NCBI GenBank assembly: GCA_050180895.1
Contig: JBFXDS010000015.1
Location: 1-64,000, forward strand
Origin: JBGPEQ01 sp050180895
GTDB taxonomy: Bacteria > Pseudomonadota > Alphaproteobacteria > Dongiales > Dongiaceae
Direction of reading: 5' to 3'
DNA length: 64,000 nucleotides
Below the pieces are notes generated by a model. It saw only the letters and a program-made list of their open reading frames with translations, was not told the DNA's origin and did not search any database. Positions 51,371 to 60,013 of the stretch are shown here, one piece after another (the first letter of the stretch is position 1; every line of letters begins with the position of its first letter). The translations under genes and the position numbers were made by a program.

Positions 51371-52336
51371 TCATGGGCGCCACCGGAACTGCAGCAGCAA
51401 GGTCCGCTGGATCGCGCTGAAGTTGTTGTCCGACAGCAGGTAGATCAGGACCGCGCCGTCCGGCCCCGCGTGCGCGGCCACGGCCTCGAAATTGTCGACC
51501 GGCAGCGGCTTGGCGATGATCCCCAGTTCGCGGCCGACGAGGCGGGCGCCGGGTTCGATGTCGGAAGCGGGGATCACCGACAGGCGCGCGGCGAAGCCGC
51601 CGAACAGCGACACGCGCCGCTCCAGCAGCAGCAGGTCGCCCGTCGGCAGCACCGTCAGGTCGGTGGGCCGGAACGCGTCGGTCGGGACGAGGCCCACCTC
51701 CGACCAGCGCTTGCTGCTGCCGACCCAGCCGAGGAGGTCGCCGGCCTTCGTGCGGCCGCCTTCGCTCAGCAGCAGGAAGCGGCCGTCCGGCAGCACCGCC
51801 ACCGCCTCCACGCCCTCGTTCATCGGCAGCGACGTCATGCCCTTGGGCGGGCGCACATATCCGGCCGTCGCCTGCAGCGGGTCGCTGGCCGGCCGGTAGC
51901 GCCACAGGCGGTGCCAGCCCTCGAACGTGACGTAGTAGCTGCCGTCGGCGCCGCGGGCGACACTCTCGGCATCGCCGACGCCCTTGTCCGCGAGCGGACT
52001 GCCGTCCTCGCCCTTGAGGCGGCCGCTCTCGCTGCCCTCGATTGCGGTCAGCCGCCCGTCGGCATCGTGGCGCAGGCTCAGCCGGTGCCACATCCCGGTG
52101 TCGGCCACCGCGGTCAGGGTCCCGCCGTCGGGCGTGATCGAGGCGCCGGAGATGCCGCCCCAGTCCCCGTCGGCGCTGGTCAGCTCAAATCCCGCCAGAT
52201 AGTCGAGCCGGCCGACGACGGGCGCGGCGACCACGCCGCTGGCCGCCGTCAGCGGCGTCGCGGCGATATCGGAGGAATCGGCGGTCGCGGGGGCGGCGGC
52301 CGAGAGGCTCAGGACAAGGATCAGGACGCGGCGCAT
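51371..52336 (-). CDS. Secreted esterase-like/phytase-family protein, copy 1
   Basis: 321 residues, signal peptide to A-T-A near residue 19. Same domain as the next gene: D-Y-L-A-G-F-E-L, G-G-I-S-G-A-S-I, D-A-E-S-V-A-R-G, G-V-E-A-V-A-V and D-N-F-E-A-V-A-A, ending in the shared L-L-L-Q-F-R. The two are tandem duplicates transcribed together. Predicted periplasmic beta-propeller. Function not settled. Confidence 0.8.
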   Translation of the reverse strand: MRRVLILVLSLSAAAPATADSSDIAATPLTAASGVVAAPVVGRLDYLAGFELTSADGDWGGISGASITPDGGTLTAVADTGMWHRLSLRHDADGRLTAIEGSESGRLKGEDGSPLADKGVGDAESVARGADGSYYVTFEGWHRLWRYRPASDPLQATAGYVRPPKGMTSLPMNEGVEAVAVLPDGRFLLLSEGGRTKAGDLLGWVGSSKRWSEVGLVPTDAFRPTDLTVLPTGDLLLLERRVSLFGGFAARLSVIPASDIEPGARLVGRELGIIAKPLPVDNFEAVAAHAGPDGAVLIYLLSDNNFSAIQRTLLLQFRWRP

Positions 52337-52404
52337 GGGACCCCGGCGGGTGAGGCGAGCAGCGGAGTCTTCTCCCGAAATCCGGCGGAAATGCGGGCGA
52401 TTCG

Positions 52405-54276
52405 TTACCGCCGTCCGCCGGCGGCGCGACGCGGCGCCTGGCGGTCCGCATGCGGCGTCTCGTCGAACAGCTCAGCCAGCTTTTCCAGCATGGTGCCGCC
52501 GAGCTGCTCGGCGTCGACGATGGTCACGGCGCGGCGGTAGTAGCGGGTGACGTCGTGGCCGATGCCGATGGCGATGAGCTCGATGGGCGAGTGCGTCTCG
52601 ATCCAGCCGATCGCCTCGCGCAGATGACGCTCCAGATAGTTGCCGGGATTGACCGACAGGGTCGAATCGTCGACCGGCGCGCCGTCGGAGATCACCATCA
52701 GGATCTTGCGCTGCTCGCTGCGCCCGACCAGGCGGCTATGCGCCCACAGCAGGGCCTCGCCGTCGATGTTCTCCTTGAGGATGCCCTCGCGCAGCATCAG
52801 GCCGAGGCTTTTGCGCGCGCGCCGCCAGGGCGCGTCGGCCGCCTTGTAGATGATGTGCCGGAGGTCGTTGAGTCGACCGGGATTGGGCGACTTGCCGGCC
52901 GCAATCCAGCGCTCGCGCGACTGACCGCCCTTCCACATGCGCGTGGTGAATCCCAGTACCTCGACCTTGACCCCGCAGCGCTCGAGCGTGCGCGCCAGGA
53001 TGTCGGCGCTCATCGCCGCCACGGTGATCGGCCGGCCGCGCATCGAGCCGGAGTTGTCGATCAGCAGCGTCACGACGGTGTCGCGGAACTCCATGTCCTT
53101 TTCGCGCTTGAACGACAGCGGAGTCATCGGGTTGACGATCACGCGGGCGAGCCGTGCGGTGTCTAGCAGCCCCTCCTCGAGATCGAACTCCCAGGCGCGC
53201 GACTGCTGCGCCAGCAGCCGCCGCTGCAGCCGGTTGGCCAGTTTCGCCACCACGGCCTGCAGGTGCGAGAGCTGCTGGTCGAGGAGCTGGCGCAGCCGCG
53301 TCAGCTCGTCGGGATCGCACAGCTCGGTGGCGTCGACGATCTCGTCGAACTGCGTCGTGAAGGCATGGTAGGCCGGTTCGTTGCGGCCGCGCTTGTCGTC
53401 GAACTGCGGCGGCCGGCCGGGCCGGCCCGGTTCGTCCTCGCCGCCTTCGGCCTGCATGTCGGCACTGGCTTCGGCGGTCGTCGTCTCATTGTCGTCCTCG
53501 CCGGGATCGCCCTTCTGCGCGTCCATCTGCGCATAGGACTCCTGCGAGTCCTGGTCGCCGCCCTCGCCGCGGCTCTCGTTGGAATCGTCCTCCTTGTTCT
53601 GATCCGCCGAATCGGCGTCCTCGTCGGCGGCATCCGCGTTCTCCGCGCCGAGATCCATGTCGAGGTCGCTGAGCAGCTGGCGCACGACCTTGGCATAGGC
53701 GCGCTGATCGCCGATCGCCCCGGCCAGCCGCGCCAGATCGGCTCGCACCTGGTCGCTCATGTTCGGCCGCCACAGGTCGACCATGCGCTTGGCCTCGCGC
53801 GGCGGCGCCGCGCCCGTGAGCGCCTCCCGCACGAGCATGCGGATCACCTCGGGCAGCGGGCCGTCGCCGCGCTCGGTGACGCGGGCGAAGCCGCGCTGCC
53901 GGCACTGCTCGGCCAGCGCCGCCGCCAGGTTCTCGGAGACGCCGACCATCTGCCGGGCGCCGATCGCCTCCACGCGCGCCTGCTCGACCGCGTCGAAGAC
54001 GGCCCGCGCCATGTCGCCGCCGGGCGCCTCGCGCGCATGCAGCGCGGCATTGTGATGGCGCACTTTGAGGGCGATGGCGTCGGCCTCGCCGCGCACCTGC
54101 GCGACCTCCACTGCCGGCAGCTCGTGCGAGGGCGGCGGCAGCCGTGCCTCGGTGCCGAACATGCCGTGCTGCCCCGGCGCGAACGCCACGGTCAGGTCGT
54201 CACGCTCGGCGATGGCGCGCAACGCCGCGCCGGTCACGCGCTTGAACTCCTCGATGCGGTTCTCGCGGTCGGACAT
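52405..54276 (-). CDS. cobT: Aerobic cobaltochelatase subunit CobT
   Basis: 623 residues. With CobS and CobN it inserts cobalt into hydrogenobyrinic acid diamide in aerobic B12 synthesis. The von Willebrand-type domain has the metal site D-N-S-G-S at 407-411 and R-Y-Y-R-R-A near the end. The central acidic region (about residues 215-290, rich in D, E, Q, S) is normal for the family. Sixty-seven bases downstream of cobS in one operon; those bases hold a short repeated sequence. Confidence 0.94.
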   Translation of the reverse strand: MSDRENRIEEFKRVTGAALRAIAERDDLTVAFAPGQHGMFGTEARLPPPSHELPAVEVAQVRGEADAIALKVRHHNAALHAREAPGGDMARAVFDAVEQARVEAIGARQMVGVSENLAAALAEQCRQRGFARVTERGDGPLPEVIRMLVREALTGAAPPREAKRMVDLWRPNMSDQVRADLARLAGAIGDQRAYAKVVRQLLSDLDMDLGAENADAADEDADSADQNKEDDSNESRGEGGDQDSQESYAQMDAQKGDPGEDDNETTTAEASADMQAEGGEDEPGRPGRPPQFDDKRGRNEPAYHAFTTQFDEIVDATELCDPDELTRLRQLLDQQLSHLQAVVAKLANRLQRRLLAQQSRAWEFDLEEGLLDTARLARVIVNPMTPLSFKREKDMEFRDTVVTLLIDNSGSMRGRPITVAAMSADILARTLERCGVKVEVLGFTTRMWKGGQSRERWIAAGKSPNPGRLNDLRHIIYKAADAPWRRARKSLGLMLREGILKENIDGEALLWAHSRLVGRSEQRKILMVISDGAPVDDSTLSVNPGNYLERHLREAIGWIETHSPIELIAIGIGHDVTRYYRRAVTIVDAEQLGGTMLEKLAELFDETPHADRQAPRRAAGGRR

Positions 54277-54343
54277 GGCGATCAGGCGTCAGCGATCAGC
54301 ATTCAGCCAGGAGTTTCTTGCTGACGGCTGATTGCTCCCTTCC

Positions 54344-55339
54344 TCACACCAGCATCGCCTTGCCGGCGAGCTTCAACTCCGTCCCCATGCAGCGCTGGTA
54401 GTACTCGGCCACCACCGGCCGCTCCAGCTCGTCGCACTTGTTGAGGAAGGTGACCTTGAAGCCGAAGGCGACGTCGTTGAAGATGCGCGCGTTCTCCGCC
54501 CAGGTGATGACCGTGCGCGGCGACATCACCGTGGAGATGTCGCCGTTGATGAAGCCGGCGCGCGTCAGGTCGGCCAGCCGCACCATGGCAGCGATGGTCT
54601 TGCGGCCCTCGTCGGTGTCGTAGGAAGGCGCCTTGGCCAGCACGATGTTGACCTCGTCGTCATGCGGCAGGTAGTTCAGCGTCGCCACGATGTTCCAGCG
54701 GTCCATCTGGCCCTGGTTGATCTGCTGTGTGCCGTGATAGAGGCCCGAGGTGTCGCCGAGGCCGACCGTGTTCGCCGTCGAGAACAGGCGGAAGGCCGGG
54801 TGCGGCCGGATGACGCGGTTCTGGTCGAGCAACGTCAGCTTGCCCTCCACCTCGAGCACGCGCTGGATGACGAACATCACGTCCGGCCGGCCGGCGTCGT
54901 ACTCGTCGAACACCAGCGCCGTCGGGTTCTGCAGCGCCCAGGGCAGCAGGCCCTCGCGATATTCCGTCACCTGCTTGCCGTCGCGCAGGACGATGGCGTC
55001 CTTGCCAACCAGGTCGATGCGGCTGATATGGCTGTCGAGGTTGACGCGGATGCACGGCCAGTTGAGCCGCGCCGCCACCTGCTCGATATGCGTCGACTTG
55101 CCGGTGCCGTGATAGCCGCAGATCATGACGCGGCGGTTGTAGGCGAAGCCGGCGAGGATCGCGAGCGTGGTGTCGTGATCGAAGCGGTAGGCTTCGTCGA
55201 TATCCGGCACATGCTCGGCCGACTGGCTGAAGGCCGGAACCTGCATGTCGCATTCGATGCCGAAGGTCTGCTGCACCGAAATGGTGATGTCCGGAAGCCG
55301 CGGGCTCCCGTTGCTCTGGGTTTGCTGTGTCGCCATCAA
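54344..55339 (-). CDS. cobS: Aerobic cobaltochelatase subunit CobS
   Basis: 331 residues, MoxR-related AAA+ ATPase of the cobaltochelatase. P-loop G-Y-H-G-T-G-K-S-T-H (K81), Walker B V-F-D-E-Y-D, sensor 1 S-T-A-N-T-V. It drives CobN with CobT. Placed between a DnaJ-domain gene and cobT, an order common in Alphaproteobacteria. Confidence 0.95.
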   Translation of the reverse strand: MMATQQTQSNGSPRLPDITISVQQTFGIECDMQVPAFSQSAEHVPDIDEAYRFDHDTTLAILAGFAYNRRVMICGYHGTGKSTHIEQVAARLNWPCIRVNLDSHISRIDLVGKDAIVLRDGKQVTEYREGLLPWALQNPTALVFDEYDAGRPDVMFVIQRVLEVEGKLTLLDQNRVIRPHPAFRLFSTANTVGLGDTSGLYHGTQQINQGQMDRWNIVATLNYLPHDDEVNIVLAKAPSYDTDEGRKTIAAMVRLADLTRAGFINGDISTVMSPRTVITWAENARIFNDVAFGFKVTFLNKCDELERPVVAEYYQRCMGTELKLAGKAMLV

Positions 55340-55367
55340 ACTGCTTTCTGGTCCAAGGGGCCCGGCG

Positions 55368-55943
55368 CTAGGAGGTTGCGGGGCGCTTTCGCAATGTCGA
55401 GTACGCCTGGGTGATTACTTTTAGCCGTTCCTCCGCCTGTTTGTCGCCCCCGTTCGCATCGGGGTGGTAGCGTTTCACCAGCCGCTTATAGTGCGCCTTG
55501 ATCTCGGTCCAGGTGGCCGCCGCGGTCAAGCCGAGGGCCGCGAGCGCCTTGTCTTCGGCCGTGGCCGGCGCCGGCTTTTCCTGTCGACGCTGCCGGTCGT
55601 GCGGCTGTCTGCCCGGATGCACGCCGAAGGCGTCGGCGAACTCCGCCAGCATGTCCTCCACGCGGTAGCTCTGCCACGAGCCCAGCCGCCAGGTCGGCCG
55701 CTCCCAGCAGGTGGCGGCGCGGATCTGGGCCTCGATCTCGGCCTCGCCGAAGCCGGCGCAGTAGTCCCAGGCGCTGTTGTAGGCGCGCACATGCGCCAGG
55801 CAGAACCAGTAATAGTCGCGCAGCTGGTCGCGCGACTTGGGAGCGCGATAGAGCCCCGGCTCGGCGCAATCCGGATGCTGGCAGTTCCGGGCGTTGGCAT
55901 TCCCCGGGTCCACCGCAGGCTGATGATCGACGTTCGTTCTCAC
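55368..55943 (-). CDS. DnaJ-domain protein with N-terminal Cys/His motif
   Basis: 191 residues from a GTG at 55943. Residues about 131-185 form a J-domain with Y-H-P-D-A-N (HPD loop), able to stimulate an Hsp70. The N-terminal half has C21-x4-C26 and C48-x2-H51, a possible metal site, followed by aromatic-rich sequence. In this clade it is regularly found upstream of cobS, so it may help assemble the chelatase. An upstream ATG at 56000 extends the frame but lies in a plain leader. Confidence 0.78.
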   Translation of the reverse strand: MRTNVDHQPAVDPGNANARNCQHPDCAEPGLYRAPKSRDQLRDYYWFCLAHVRAYNSAWDYCAGFGEAEIEAQIRAATCWERPTWRLGSWQSYRVEDMLAEFADAFGVHPGRQPHDRQRRQEKPAPATAEDKALAALGLTAAATWTEIKAHYKRLVKRYHPDANGGDKQAEERLKVITQAYSTLRKRPATS

Positions 55944-56062
55944 TAAGACAATATGGAGGTCCGGCGTCCGCCTGGCAAGGAAAGCCCGCTTTTGCCGCAC
56001 ACTCTTGCCGAGCGGGGCGGCCAGTGCGCTAACTGCGGCAGCTTAACCAATAGGTCTCCATC

Positions 56063-57361
56063 ATGATGCTCGACGACCTGCTGCGGGACGAACTCGATGT
56101 TTGCGTGAAGGGCGTGCCTCCGGCGGCCGCGCCGCTCGGGCTGGGCGAGGTCGGCCGGCGCGGCTGGAACCTGCTGCGCGGCGATTTGCCGCTGCCGGTC
56201 GCCGTCCTCAAGCGGGCCGCGCTCGATCACAACAGCCGCTGGATGCGCCGGTTCCTGGAGATGACCGGCGCCCGCATCGCGCCGCACGGCAAGACCACGA
56301 TGGCGCCGCAGCTCTTCGACCGGCAGCTCGCCGACGGCGCCTGGGGCATCACCGTCGCCACGGTCGGGCAGATGATGGTATGCCGCCGCTTCGGCGTCGG
56401 CCGCGTGCTGCTCGCCAATCAGCTCGTCGGCCAACAGGAGATCGCGACCGTCGCCGCGGAGCTGCGGGAGGATCCCGGTTTCGATTTCTACTGCCTCGTC
56501 GATTCGCTGGAGGGCGTGCGCCGCCTTGCCGATGGGGCCGGCGCGGCGTCCATCGGACAGCCGATCCAGGTGTTGCTGGAAGGCGGCTTCGTCGGCGGCC
56601 GCACGGGCTGCCGGACCGCGGCGGAGGCGCTGGCGGTCGCCCGCGCCGTCAAGGCGGCGGCGCCGCGCCTCGCTTTGCGCGGCGTCGAGGGCTTCGAGGG
56701 CCTGCTGACCTCGGGCGCGCCCGCCGAGCAGGATGCCAAGGTGGCGGCGTTCCTCGACGACCTCGTCGAGATCGCGCGGCTGTGCGCGGGCGAGACGCTG
56801 TTCGCCGACGGCCCGGTCATCCTCACCGCCGGTGGCTCGGCGTTCTTCGATCTGGCGGCGACGCGGCTCCACAATGCCGTCGCGCCCGATGGCGTCGAGG
56901 TCGTCATCCGTAGCGGCTGCTACCTGACGCATGACTCCAAGTCCTATCGCGATCTGGTCGCGCGCCTGATGGAACGCATGCCGGCGGCGAAGTCGCTCGG
57001 CGAGGGGCTGCGGCCCGCGCTCGAGGTCTGGGCCTACGTGCAGTCGCGTCCCGAAGCCGGCCGCGTCATCGCCACCATGGGAAAGCGGGACGTCGGGTTC
57101 GACGTGACGCTGCCCGTTCTCGAGCAATGGTACCGGCCCGGTCTGCACGCCGCGCCGCAGCCCGCGGGTACGCTCGGCAGCGTCGTCGCGCTCAACGACC
57201 AGCACGCCCACATCGAGGTGCCGGCGAACGCGCCGTTCCAGGTCGGCGACATGCTCTCCTTCGGCGTGTCGCATCCCTGCACGACTTTCGACCGTTGGCA
57301 GCTGCTCTATGAGGTCGACGGCGGCTACGACGTGATCGGCGCGGTCCGGACGTTCTTCTGA
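56063..57361 (+). CDS. PLP-dependent amino acid deaminase (D-threonine aldolase/DSD1 family)
   Basis: 432 residues. Alanine-racemase-like barrel with the PLP lysine K77 in A-P-H-G-K-T-T-M, then a C-terminal domain with metal residues N-D-Q-H-A-H-I and S-H-P-C-T-T-F-D-R-W typical of D-serine dehydratase (DSD1) and D-threonine aldolase. Predicted to deaminate or cleave a D- or beta-hydroxy amino acid. The two adjacent ATGs at the start are equivalent. Neighbour on the other strand is an HpcH/HpaI aldolase. Confidence 0.85.
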   Translation: MMLDDLLRDELDVCVKGVPPAAAPLGLGEVGRRGWNLLRGDLPLPVAVLKRAALDHNSRWMRRFLEMTGARIAPHGKTTMAPQLFDRQLADGAWGITVATVGQMMVCRRFGVGRVLLANQLVGQQEIATVAAELREDPGFDFYCLVDSLEGVRRLADGAGAASIGQPIQVLLEGGFVGGRTGCRTAAEALAVARAVKAAAPRLALRGVEGFEGLLTSGAPAEQDAKVAAFLDDLVEIARLCAGETLFADGPVILTAGGSAFFDLAATRLHNAVAPDGVEVVIRSGCYLTHDSKSYRDLVARLMERMPAAKSLGEGLRPALEVWAYVQSRPEAGRVIATMGKRDVGFDVTLPVLEQWYRPGLHAAPQPAGTLGSVVALNDQHAHIEVPANAPFQVGDMLSFGVSHPCTTFDRWQLLYEVDGGYDVIGAVRTFF

Positions 57362-57390
57362 TCGATCGTGATCTCGATCCCGTCCCATGT

Positions 57391-57475
57391 AAGGGCGAGC
57401 GGCGCTCGCCCCTCGTGCCCCAATCCGGATGGCTGGAGACTCGGGTCGAAAGGGCGAGCGCCGCTCGCCCCTACA
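57391..57475. repeat. Two GGGCGAGCGGCGCTCGCCC-type palindromes
   Basis: Copies at 57391-57412 and 57450-57475 (the latter ending CCCCTACAA), between the convergent deaminase and aldolase genes. They can form back-to-back hairpins and may serve as a two-way terminator. Confidence 0.7.
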
Positions 57476-57503
57476 ATTCACGGCTGTCGCGCTGCGATGC
57501 GAA

Positions 57504-58301
57504 TCAACGTGATTTCGCCGTTATCTTCGTTGCCGCGGCCCGCGCGAACTCCGCCGTAGCGCGGGCGCCGTCGTTGAGGTATCCCGCATCGGCGCCGAAG
57601 GCGAACAGGCTAAAGCCCAGGCCGGCGAACGTCTCCAGCCGCTCGTTCGACGGCGCGTCGATGCCGGCGCAGCATCCCGTCGTTCGTCCGGCCGTGACGA
57701 CGCGCTTCAGCGCTTCGAGCAGCGGCGGCTCGAGCGCGCCCACGGGCAGGCCGAGCGAGCCCGCCAGGTCCGCCGGCCCGACGAACAGCGCGTCGATCCC
57801 GGGAACGGCGGCGATCTCGGCGGCCTTGTCGACCGCCGCAGCGCTCTCGATCTGCACGATCACGGCGGTCTGCTCGTTCGCCGCCGCCACATAGGCCTGG
57901 AAGTCGCGATAGTAGTTGGAGGCGCGCCACGGCCCCATGCCACGGCGGCCGGCGGGCGGGTACTTGGCCGCGGTGACGACGGCCGCGGCCTCGTCCGGGC
58001 TCTCCACCATCGGCACCATCAGGCCGGCGACGCCGATGTCGAGCGCGGCCTTGATCAGGTCCGCGCTGTTCGTCTGCACGCGATAGACCACGGGGCAGCC
58101 ATGCCGCTCCGCCGCCACCGCCAGCGGGAACAGCTGCGACGGGCTGATCGGCGCGTGCTCGCCGTCGATCAGCAGATAGTCGAACCCGGCCTGCGCCAGG
58201 ATCTCGACGACGGCGATGTCGGGGATGGAAACCCAGGTGCCGACGACGGTGTGTCTACTCGTGATTTTCTGGCGAAGTTGCATGCGAATGCGCTCCATCA
58301 T
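57504..58301 (-). CDS. HpcH/HpaI-family aldolase
   Basis: 265 residues, class II aldolase barrel. Metal ligands E and D in V-Q-I-E-S-A and F-V-G-P-A-D-L; phosphate/pyruvate loop in P-M-V-E-S-P-D-E-A; D-Y-L-L-I-D-G-E-H-A-P near residue 42. Such enzymes split 2-keto-3-deoxy acids into pyruvate and an aldehyde. The particular acid cannot be read. Monocistronic. Confidence 0.88.
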   Translation of the reverse strand: MMERIRMQLRQKITSRHTVVGTWVSIPDIAVVEILAQAGFDYLLIDGEHAPISPSQLFPLAVAAERHGCPVVYRVQTNSADLIKAALDIGVAGLMVPMVESPDEAAAVVTAAKYPPAGRRGMGPWRASNYYRDFQAYVAAANEQTAVIVQIESAAAVDKAAEIAAVPGIDALFVGPADLAGSLGLPVGALEPPLLEALKRVVTAGRTTGCCAGIDAPSNERLETFAGLGFSLFAFGADAGYLNDGARATAEFARAAATKITAKSR

Positions 58302-58335
58302 TGGCGACAGAGATGACCTTGGTTGCGAGTGGCGA

Positions 58336-58731
58336 CTATGCTCGTCGTTTAATGTGCGCCCTTATCCACTCGGCGAGTTCTGCCTCCGATAGTTCACCCG
58401 CGGCAACGGCGAGCATGACCCGCGTTGCTTCAGCTTTGTCGGCTACGAGGCGCTTTCCATTCAGGCCGAGAAACAGGCCGATGGAGAGGAAGGCCGCACG
58501 CTTGTTTCCATCGGCGAACGGATGGTTCTTTGCGATACCGACGCCATAAGCGGCAGCCAGACGCGCGACATCGGTGACCTCTTCGTAGGCGTGAATGTTC
58601 TGTGGACGGGCAAGGGCGGAATCGAGGAGGCCCTCGTCGCGCATTCCTTCGAGCCCGCCATATTCGGCGAGGCCTTCCGCATGCAACAGTATCAGGGCTT
58701 CCTTGTCGATCCACTGGCGCGCGCGGCTCAT
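58336..58731 (-). CDS. doc: Doc-type Fic toxin (death-on-curing)
   Basis: 131 residues. The active motif is H70-P-F-A-D-G-N-K-R (70-78), the Doc variant of the Fic loop. Doc phosphorylates elongation factor Tu and stops translation. Full length. It starts inside the stop of the antitoxin gene (ATGA), so translation is coupled. Confidence 0.88.
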   Translation of the reverse strand: MSRARQWIDKEALILLHAEGLAEYGGLEGMRDEGLLDSALARPQNIHAYEEVTDVARLAAAYGVGIAKNHPFADGNKRAAFLSIGLFLGLNGKRLVADKAEATRVMLAVAAGELSEAELAEWIRAHIKRRA

Positions 58732-58952
58732 TTTGCGAGCGCGCGGAACGTCTCGCGATACTCTGCCATGAACTCGCGGCCGAGCTTCAATTGCTCCTCG
58801 ATCTTCGGATCGTAGGGCGTCAGCAGATACCCGCTCGGCGTCTCGACGGCAAAGAGCGCATCGCCCTTCTTCACCTTGAGGCGCGCCAGCATATCTTTGG
58901 GTATGACGGCTCCGGTCGAGGTGCCAACGGCCGTAAGCTTCAGCTTGTGCAT
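58728..58952 (-). CDS. AbrB/MazE-type antitoxin
   Basis: 74 residues. SpoVT/AbrB fold: L-T-A-V-G-T-S-T-G-A-V-I-P-K-D-M-L-A-R-L-K-V-K-K-G-D, then a helical tail to clamp the toxin. Many Doc toxins pair with Phd; here the partner is an AbrB-type protein. GGAG six bases before the ATG at 58952 supports that start over 58964. Confidence 0.85.
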   Translation of the reverse strand: MHKLKLTAVGTSTGAVIPKDMLARLKVKKGDALFAVETPSGYLLTPYDPKIEEQLKLGREFMAEYRETFRALAK

Positions 58953-58964
58953 GTGCCGCTCCAT

Positions 58965-59008
58965 AATTATATCAATAATAATGTAGCAGCAGAGGTTCGG
59001 CTTGTCCA
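58965..59008 (-). promoter_or_regulatory. Promoter and AT-rich operator of the Doc module
   Basis: On the minus strand TGGACA (59008-59003), 17-base spacer, TACATT (58985-58980). An AT-rich near-palindrome (ATTATTATTGATATAATTAT, 58983-58964) lies between -10 and the start, a likely binding site for the antitoxin. Confidence 0.55.
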
Positions 59009-59022
59009 CCGAATAGGGCCGC

Positions 59023-59985
59023 TCACCCCACCCCATAGGCCGCGGCGCTCTTCACCTCGCGGTGGAAGCGCAGCTTGCTCAGATATTCCAGCGGGTCCTT
59101 CGGCTTGACGAAGGCGCCGGCCGGATGGTTGAGCCAGTCATAGAGCCGGGTCAGCAGGAAGCGCAGCGCGCTGCCGCGGCAGAGCAGGGGGAGGACGGCC
59201 ATTTCCTCCGCGGGGATCGGTCGCACCTTGTCGTAGGCCGTGATCATCAGCCGGGCCTTGGTGGCGTTGAAGCTGCTGTCGGGCTCGAAGCACCAGGCGT
59301 TGACACAGACCGCCAGGTCGTAGGCGTAGAAATCGTTGCAGGCGAAGTAGAAGTCGATGATTCCAGAGAGCCGATCGCCGAGAAAGAAGACGTTGTCGGG
59401 GAACAGGTCGGCATGGATAACGCCGGCCGCCAGCCCCTCGGGCCAACGCGCCTCGAACACCTCCAGCTCGCTTCCGATTTCGTCGGCCAGGCCCGCCGCC
59501 ACCTGATGCGCGCGCGCGGCCGTGGACTCGTGCAGCCGCCGCCAGCCGGCCACCGACAGGTTGTTGGGACGGTGGCCTTCGTAGTCCGCGCCGGCGATAT
59601 GCATGCGGGCCATGGCGTCGCCGAGCAGCTGGCACTGCCGCGGCGTCGGCCGCCGCGGCCACATGCCGTCGAGGAAGCTGATGATCGCCGCCGGCCGGCC
59701 GCACAGCTCGCCGAGCGCCGAGCCGCCGCGCTGGTGGATGGGCGTCGGGCAGACGATGCCCTTGCCTGCCAGATGATCCATGAGTCCGAGGAAGAACGGC
59801 AAATCCGCCCGCGCCACCCGCCTCTCGTAGAGCGTCAGGATGTAGCGGCCACGATCGGTGGAGAGCAGGAAATTGCTGTTCTCCACGCCTTCGGCGATGC
59901 CCTTGCAGGAAACGGCCTGGCCGATGTCGTACAGCGCGACGAAGGTCTCCAGTTCGCCGTTCGAGACTTCCGTGTAGACGGCCAT
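59023..59985 (-). CDS. thrB: Homoserine kinase, ThrB2 (APH-fold) type
   Basis: 320 residues. Phosphorylates homoserine on the way to threonine. Aminoglycoside-kinase-like fold with the catalytic loop V-I-H-A-D-L-F-P-D-N-V and the metal aspartate in G-I-I-D-F-Y-F. Normal N-terminus M-A-V-Y-T-E-V. In Alphaproteobacteria the gene usually follows ispH, as here (28 bases). The rnhA that often comes next is replaced by the Doc module. Confidence 0.92.
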   Translation of the reverse strand: MAVYTEVSNGELETFVALYDIGQAVSCKGIAEGVENSNFLLSTDRGRYILTLYERRVARADLPFFLGLMDHLAGKGIVCPTPIHQRGGSALGELCGRPAAIISFLDGMWPRRPTPRQCQLLGDAMARMHIAGADYEGHRPNNLSVAGWRRLHESTAARAHQVAAGLADEIGSELEVFEARWPEGLAAGVIHADLFPDNVFFLGDRLSGIIDFYFACNDFYAYDLAVCVNAWCFEPDSSFNATKARLMITAYDKVRPIPAEEMAVLPLLCRGSALRFLLTRLYDWLNHPAGAFVKPKDPLEYLSKLRFHREVKSAAAYGVG

Positions 59986-60013
59986 GGAACGTGGCGGCCC
60001 TGCCAGGCTGGGA

